From contig UQWS01000027.1 in NCBI GenBank assembly GCA_900544875.1, forward strand, positions 1 to 24,722: a DNA stretch of 24,722 nucleotides, given 5' to 3'. The DNA is from an uncultured Collinsella sp. GTDB lineage: Bacteria; Actinomycetota; Coriobacteriia; Coriobacteriales; Coriobacteriaceae. The notes beneath the pieces were generated by a model. That model was given only the letters and a program-made list of their open reading frames with translations, was not told the DNA's origin and made no database searches. Every line of letters begins with the position of its first letter. Within the stretch, counting starts at the first letter, position 1. The translations under genes were made by a program, and so were the position numbers. Below, one piece after another: positions 22,431-24,722 of the stretch.

Positions 22431-23820
22431 CGCACAGGGGGACCGCGATGGTGGCCACCGCGCCGCCCGAGGGGCTGTTGGCGAGCGAGACGGAGCCCCC
22501 GTGGGCGCTCGCGGCCTCGGAGGCGACGTGGAGGCCGAGCCCGTAGTGGCGGTCTCCGTCGCGCGAGGAGCGGGAGGAGTCGTCTGTGAAGAGGCGCTCG
22601 CAGCCGCGTTCGAGGGCGGCGGGAGAAAAGCCCGGTCCGTCGTCGGCGACCTCGATGACGAGGTACCCGCCCGCGACGTCGCAGGAGACAGCCACGCGCG
22701 AGCGTGCGTGCTCGGCGGCGTTGGCCACGAGGTTCGCGGCGGCTCGCGCCAGGGTGGTTCGGTCGAGTGGGGCCTTGGGCGCGCCCGCGACAGCGGGGCC
22801 CGTGGCCGCGTCGAGCGCCACGCCTCGCGCCTGGGCGATCTGGGCGGCCTCGGCGAGAACCTGCTCGCAGAGCTCGGCCGGCCGCATGGGGGTCCTCTCC
22901 GCCTCGCCGGACCCGCGCGAGGCCTCGATGAGCAGGCGCACGTAGCCGTCGAGCCTTTCGACACCGTCGGCTATGTCGCGCGCGGCGGCCGAGAGGTCGC
23001 CGTCATTCTCATCTTCCAGCTCCTCCGCCACGAAGTCGGCGTTGGCGCGCAGCACAGTGAGCGGCGTCTTGAGGTCGTGGGCGAGCGACGCCATCTGCTC
23101 GCGCTGCCCCCGCTCCGCGGCCCAGCGGGCCTCGAGCGACTCGGCGAGGGAGGCCCGCATGGCGTCCATCGCGGCGAGGACGTCGTTCACCTCGCGCACG
23201 TTGGTGCTGCCGACCGCGAAGTCGAGCTCCCCCGCGCCGACGCGCCCCGCCGCCTCCGCGAGCGGCGCCATCTTGCGCGAGATCACGCGGCTCGCGCGGC
23301 GCGCCACGAGCGCGAGCGCGAGCGCGCTTCCCGCCGCAGCGCCGACGAGCATGAGGTTCTGCGGGTTGGGAAGCAGGCCGGCGAGGTCGCGCGAGACCCA
23401 CTGCGGCAGGTACTCGCTGACGAGTGCACAGGCCCCGCCGCCCTTGAGCGGGAACGCGGCGTAGGTGAGGCCCGAACCCCCGCCCTCGATCTCCACTGTG
23501 CCCGGATCCGCGGCGAGTGCCGTACGGGCCATTTCCGTCGCGTCCTCGAGCCGCGTGCTCTCGAGGTCTGTCATCAGCACGTATCCGTCCTTGTTCAGGA
23601 TGAGGTAGCGGTACGCCGTCGGCACGTCCTGCTGACCGCAGACGCCGTCGCGTGCCAGGCCCTCCGCGACCTCGCGCGCATTGGCCGGCCCCCAGCTTGC
23701 CTCGTAGACGAAGCCCGCGTTGATCGCCACGGAGAGCGCCATGAACGAGGCGAGCCACGCCACGGCGACCGCCGCGAACGCGTAGGCGAAGTAGCGCGCG
23801 ATGACGAAGGAGAGCGGCAT
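22423..23820 (-). CDS. sensor histidine kinase with HAMP domain (two-component system)
   Basis: The 465-aa membrane kinase has a first transmembrane helix (about residues 12-34), an extracytoplasmic sensor region (about 35-155, with YRYLILNKDGYVLMTDLES), a second transmembrane helix (156-173), a HAMP linker (about 174-235), the phospho-acceptor His248 in SLAHDLKTPLT, and the ATPase domain. The ATPase domain has N box NLVANAAEHA, G1 VADDGPGFS and G2 HYGLGLHVASEAASAHGG. It would sense an outside signal and phosphorylate the regulator encoded just upstream. I choose the ATG at 23820; a GTG at 23859 would overlap the regulator by 13 nt and is also possible. GC is very high, as in the regulator, unlike the island. 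Confidence 0.93.
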   Translation of the reverse strand: MPLSFVIARYFAYAFAAVAVAWLASFMALSVAINAGFVYEASWGPANAREVAEGLARDGVCGQQDVPTAYRYLILNKDGYVLMTDLESTRLEDATEMARTALAADPGTVEIEGGGSGLTYAAFPLKGGGACALVSEYLPQWVSRDLAGLLPNPQNLMLVGAAAGSALALALVARRASRVISRKMAPLAEAAGRVGAGELDFAVGSTNVREVNDVLAAMDAMRASLAESLEARWAAERGQREQMASLAHDLKTPLTVLRANADFVAEELEDENDGDLSAAARDIADGVERLDGYVRLLIEASRGSGEAERTPMRPAELCEQVLAEAAQIAQARGVALDAATGPAVAGAPKAPLDRTTLARAAANLVANAAEHARSRVAVSCDVAGGYLVIEVADDGPGFSPAALERGCERLFTDDSSRSSRDGDRHYGLGLHVASEAASAHGGSVSLANSPSGGAVATIAVPLCGA

Positions 23821-23846
23821 GCCCCCGCGACCTCGCGCCCCGGTCC

Positions 23847-24509
23847 TCAGAGCTGCCACTTGTACCCCATCCCCCAGACGGTCGCGATCGGATCGGCGCC
23901 GGCCTCGGAGAGTTTCCTCCGGGCGCGGCTGACCTGCATGGATATGGCCGCGTCGTCGGCGTCGCTCTCCCAGCCGAGCACCGCCTCGCGTATCTGCGTG
24001 CGGCTCATGACCTGCCCGGGGTGGCGGGCGAGGTACTCGCAGATGGCGTACTCGGTGGGCGTGAGCGGTACGGCCTCGCCGCCCACGGCGAGGTCGCGAG
24101 CCCCGAGGTCGATCCGCACCTCCCCGAAGGAGAGGGCGTGCGAGCGCGGCCGGCGCTCACGGCGTAGATGGGCCGCGACCTTGGCGCGCAGTTCCGCGGC
24201 CCCGAAGGGCTTGCGGACGTAGTCGTCGGCGCCCAGGCCGTAGCCGGCCACGGCATCCTCCTCGGCCACGCGAGCGGTCAGGAAGACGATGGGCCCGTCG
24301 AAGTTCGGGCGGATCTGCCGCACGAGCTCGAAGCCGTCGAGCCCCGGCATCATGACGTCGCAGAGCACGAGGTCGAAGCGCGAGAGGTCCATCCCCGGGA
24401 CCGCCGTCGGGTCCGCCTCCCTGACGACCTCATGGCCGTCGCGGCCGAGGACGCGCGCGAGAGCGTCGAGGATCGCCCGTTCATCATCCACTGCCAGTAT
24501 CCTCGCCAT
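23847..24509 (-). CDS. OmpR/PhoB-family response regulator
   Basis: The 220-aa DNA-binding regulator has a receiver domain with acidic pocket VDDE (residues 7-10), phospho-acceptor Asp51 in LCDVMMPG, Thr78 in FLTAR and Lys100 in RKPF. A winged-helix output domain (about 125-220) follows, with LTPTEYAICEYLARHPGQVMSR and the terminal VWGMGYKW. AGGAGG lies 5 nt before the ATG. It is first in an operon with the histidine kinase. The regulon is unknown, and no transporter or target gene is in view on its downstream side. Confidence 0.96.
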   Translation of the reverse strand: MARILAVDDERAILDALARVLGRDGHEVVREADPTAVPGMDLSRFDLVLCDVMMPGLDGFELVRQIRPNFDGPIVFLTARVAEEDAVAGYGLGADDYVRKPFGAAELRAKVAAHLRRERRPRSHALSFGEVRIDLGARDLAVGGEAVPLTPTEYAICEYLARHPGQVMSRTQIREAVLGWESDADDAAISMQVSRARRKLSEAGADPIATVWGMGYKWQL

Positions 24510-24536
24510 GTTAGACCTCCTGAAACTCTCGTCGGA

Positions 24537-24565
24537 ATTGTACTAGCGCCGCGCTCAGCGGTCCA
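24537..24565 (-). promoter_or_regulatory. candidate promoter of the two-component operon
   Basis: On the minus strand TGGACC (24560-24565) and TACAAT (24537-24542) are 17 bases apart, matching four and five of six consensus bases. The -10 lies about 28 bases before the regulator ATG. The -35 box overlaps the last codons of the gene at the right edge. Confidence 0.6.
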
Positions 24566-24722
24566 GAGCCCTGCGCGCAGCCGCGGGCGTCAACATGACG
24601 ATCTCAGGGTTGGGCAGCACGCGGTCGGCGATCGAGCGCAGCGCCGACCCCATTACAGTCTGAAGTGGGCCACCGATAAATTTCGATGGCGAGCATTCGG
24701 CGCATTGCCTACGATACGGGCA
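24555..24722 (-). CDS. 3' end of an unidentified gene (partial, runs off the right edge)
   Basis: The minus-strand frame is open from the window edge to a TGA at 24555-24557, giving 55 C-terminal residues. It includes a Cys-x5-Cys-x2-Cys cluster (residues 1-10 of the fragment), KFIGGPLQTVMGSALRSI, and an end resembling PNPEIVMLTPAAARRALDR. Codon use is like the core genome. I cannot name the family from this tail. The Cys cluster could bind metal, or its spacing may be chance. Confidence 0.5.
   Translation of the reverse strand, partial: CPYRRQCAECSPSKFIGGPLQTVMGSALRSIADRVLPNPEIVMLTPAAARRALDR

Noticed and set aside
23821..23859. GTG start at 23859 for the histidine kinase
   Set aside because: It would add 13 Arg/Gly-rich residues and overlap the regulator. 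The ATG at 23820 places the first transmembrane helix in the usual position. Not fully excluded.
22501..24222. 573-aa plus-strand open frame over the two-component genes
   Set aside because: Antisense artefact: Arg/Ala/Gly-rich with no domain, while the minus strand encodes a complete histidine kinase and response regulator.

Overview
The window reads as chromosomal DNA of a high-GC, gut-type actinobacterium of the class Coriobacteriia. Collinsella or a close relative is my best guess, from gene order, protein character and heavy use of GC-ending codons. No 16S or marker search was possible, so the genus is inference.

Bases 80-17168 are one long co-directional run of housekeeping genes with short gaps or overlaps. 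In order they are: an ABC-F ATPase, a small membrane protein, an M50 site-2-type protease, scpA, scpB, an rluB-type pseudouridine synthase, cmk, a plsC-like acyltransferase, ispH, a DUF512/radical-SAM protein, der, plsY, gpsA, rpe, a NifS/IscS-type cysteine desulfurase, a Nif3-like protein, a coiled-coil zinc-ribbon protein and coaBC. The block links chromosome condensation (ScpAB), ribosome and RNA work (ABC-F, RluB, Der), phospholipid synthesis (GpsA-PlsY-PlsC) and cofactor or isoprenoid synthesis (IspH, CoaBC, cysteine desulfurase). A tRNA-Pro(GGG) with its own promoter and terminator closes it.

Bases about 17370-22350 form an accessory island of visibly lower GC and different codon use, directly downstream of the tRNA. 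Its centre is a minus-strand gene for a Flp-type (type IVb) prepilin fused through a Gly-rich linker to a DUF6273-like, probably C-type-lectin-like domain. A run of ten G lies in the leader-peptide codons, next to two ATG codons staggered by 4 nt. The layout looks like a phase-variation switch. The protein ends in a segment resembling the variable region of diversity-generating-retroelement (DGR) targets. A second, promoterless and leaderless copy of the same domain lies 3.3 kb away; its open frame is interrupted by a TGA that is one base from an Arg codon, in the matching end segment. No reverse transcriptase, template repeat, integrase or pilus-assembly gene is present. Divergent from the pilin is a zinc-ribbon/transmembrane/TPR-like protein, followed by a small membrane protein.

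Bases 22423-24509 return to high GC and carry a minus-strand OmpR-type response regulator and its HAMP histidine kinase. The right edge holds the 3' end of another minus-strand gene.

The most interesting system here is the phase-variable, possibly hypervariable lectin-tipped pilin and its broken partner. The fused domain and the G10/double-ATG geometry are directly visible. The DGR or cassette mechanism is a hypothesis.
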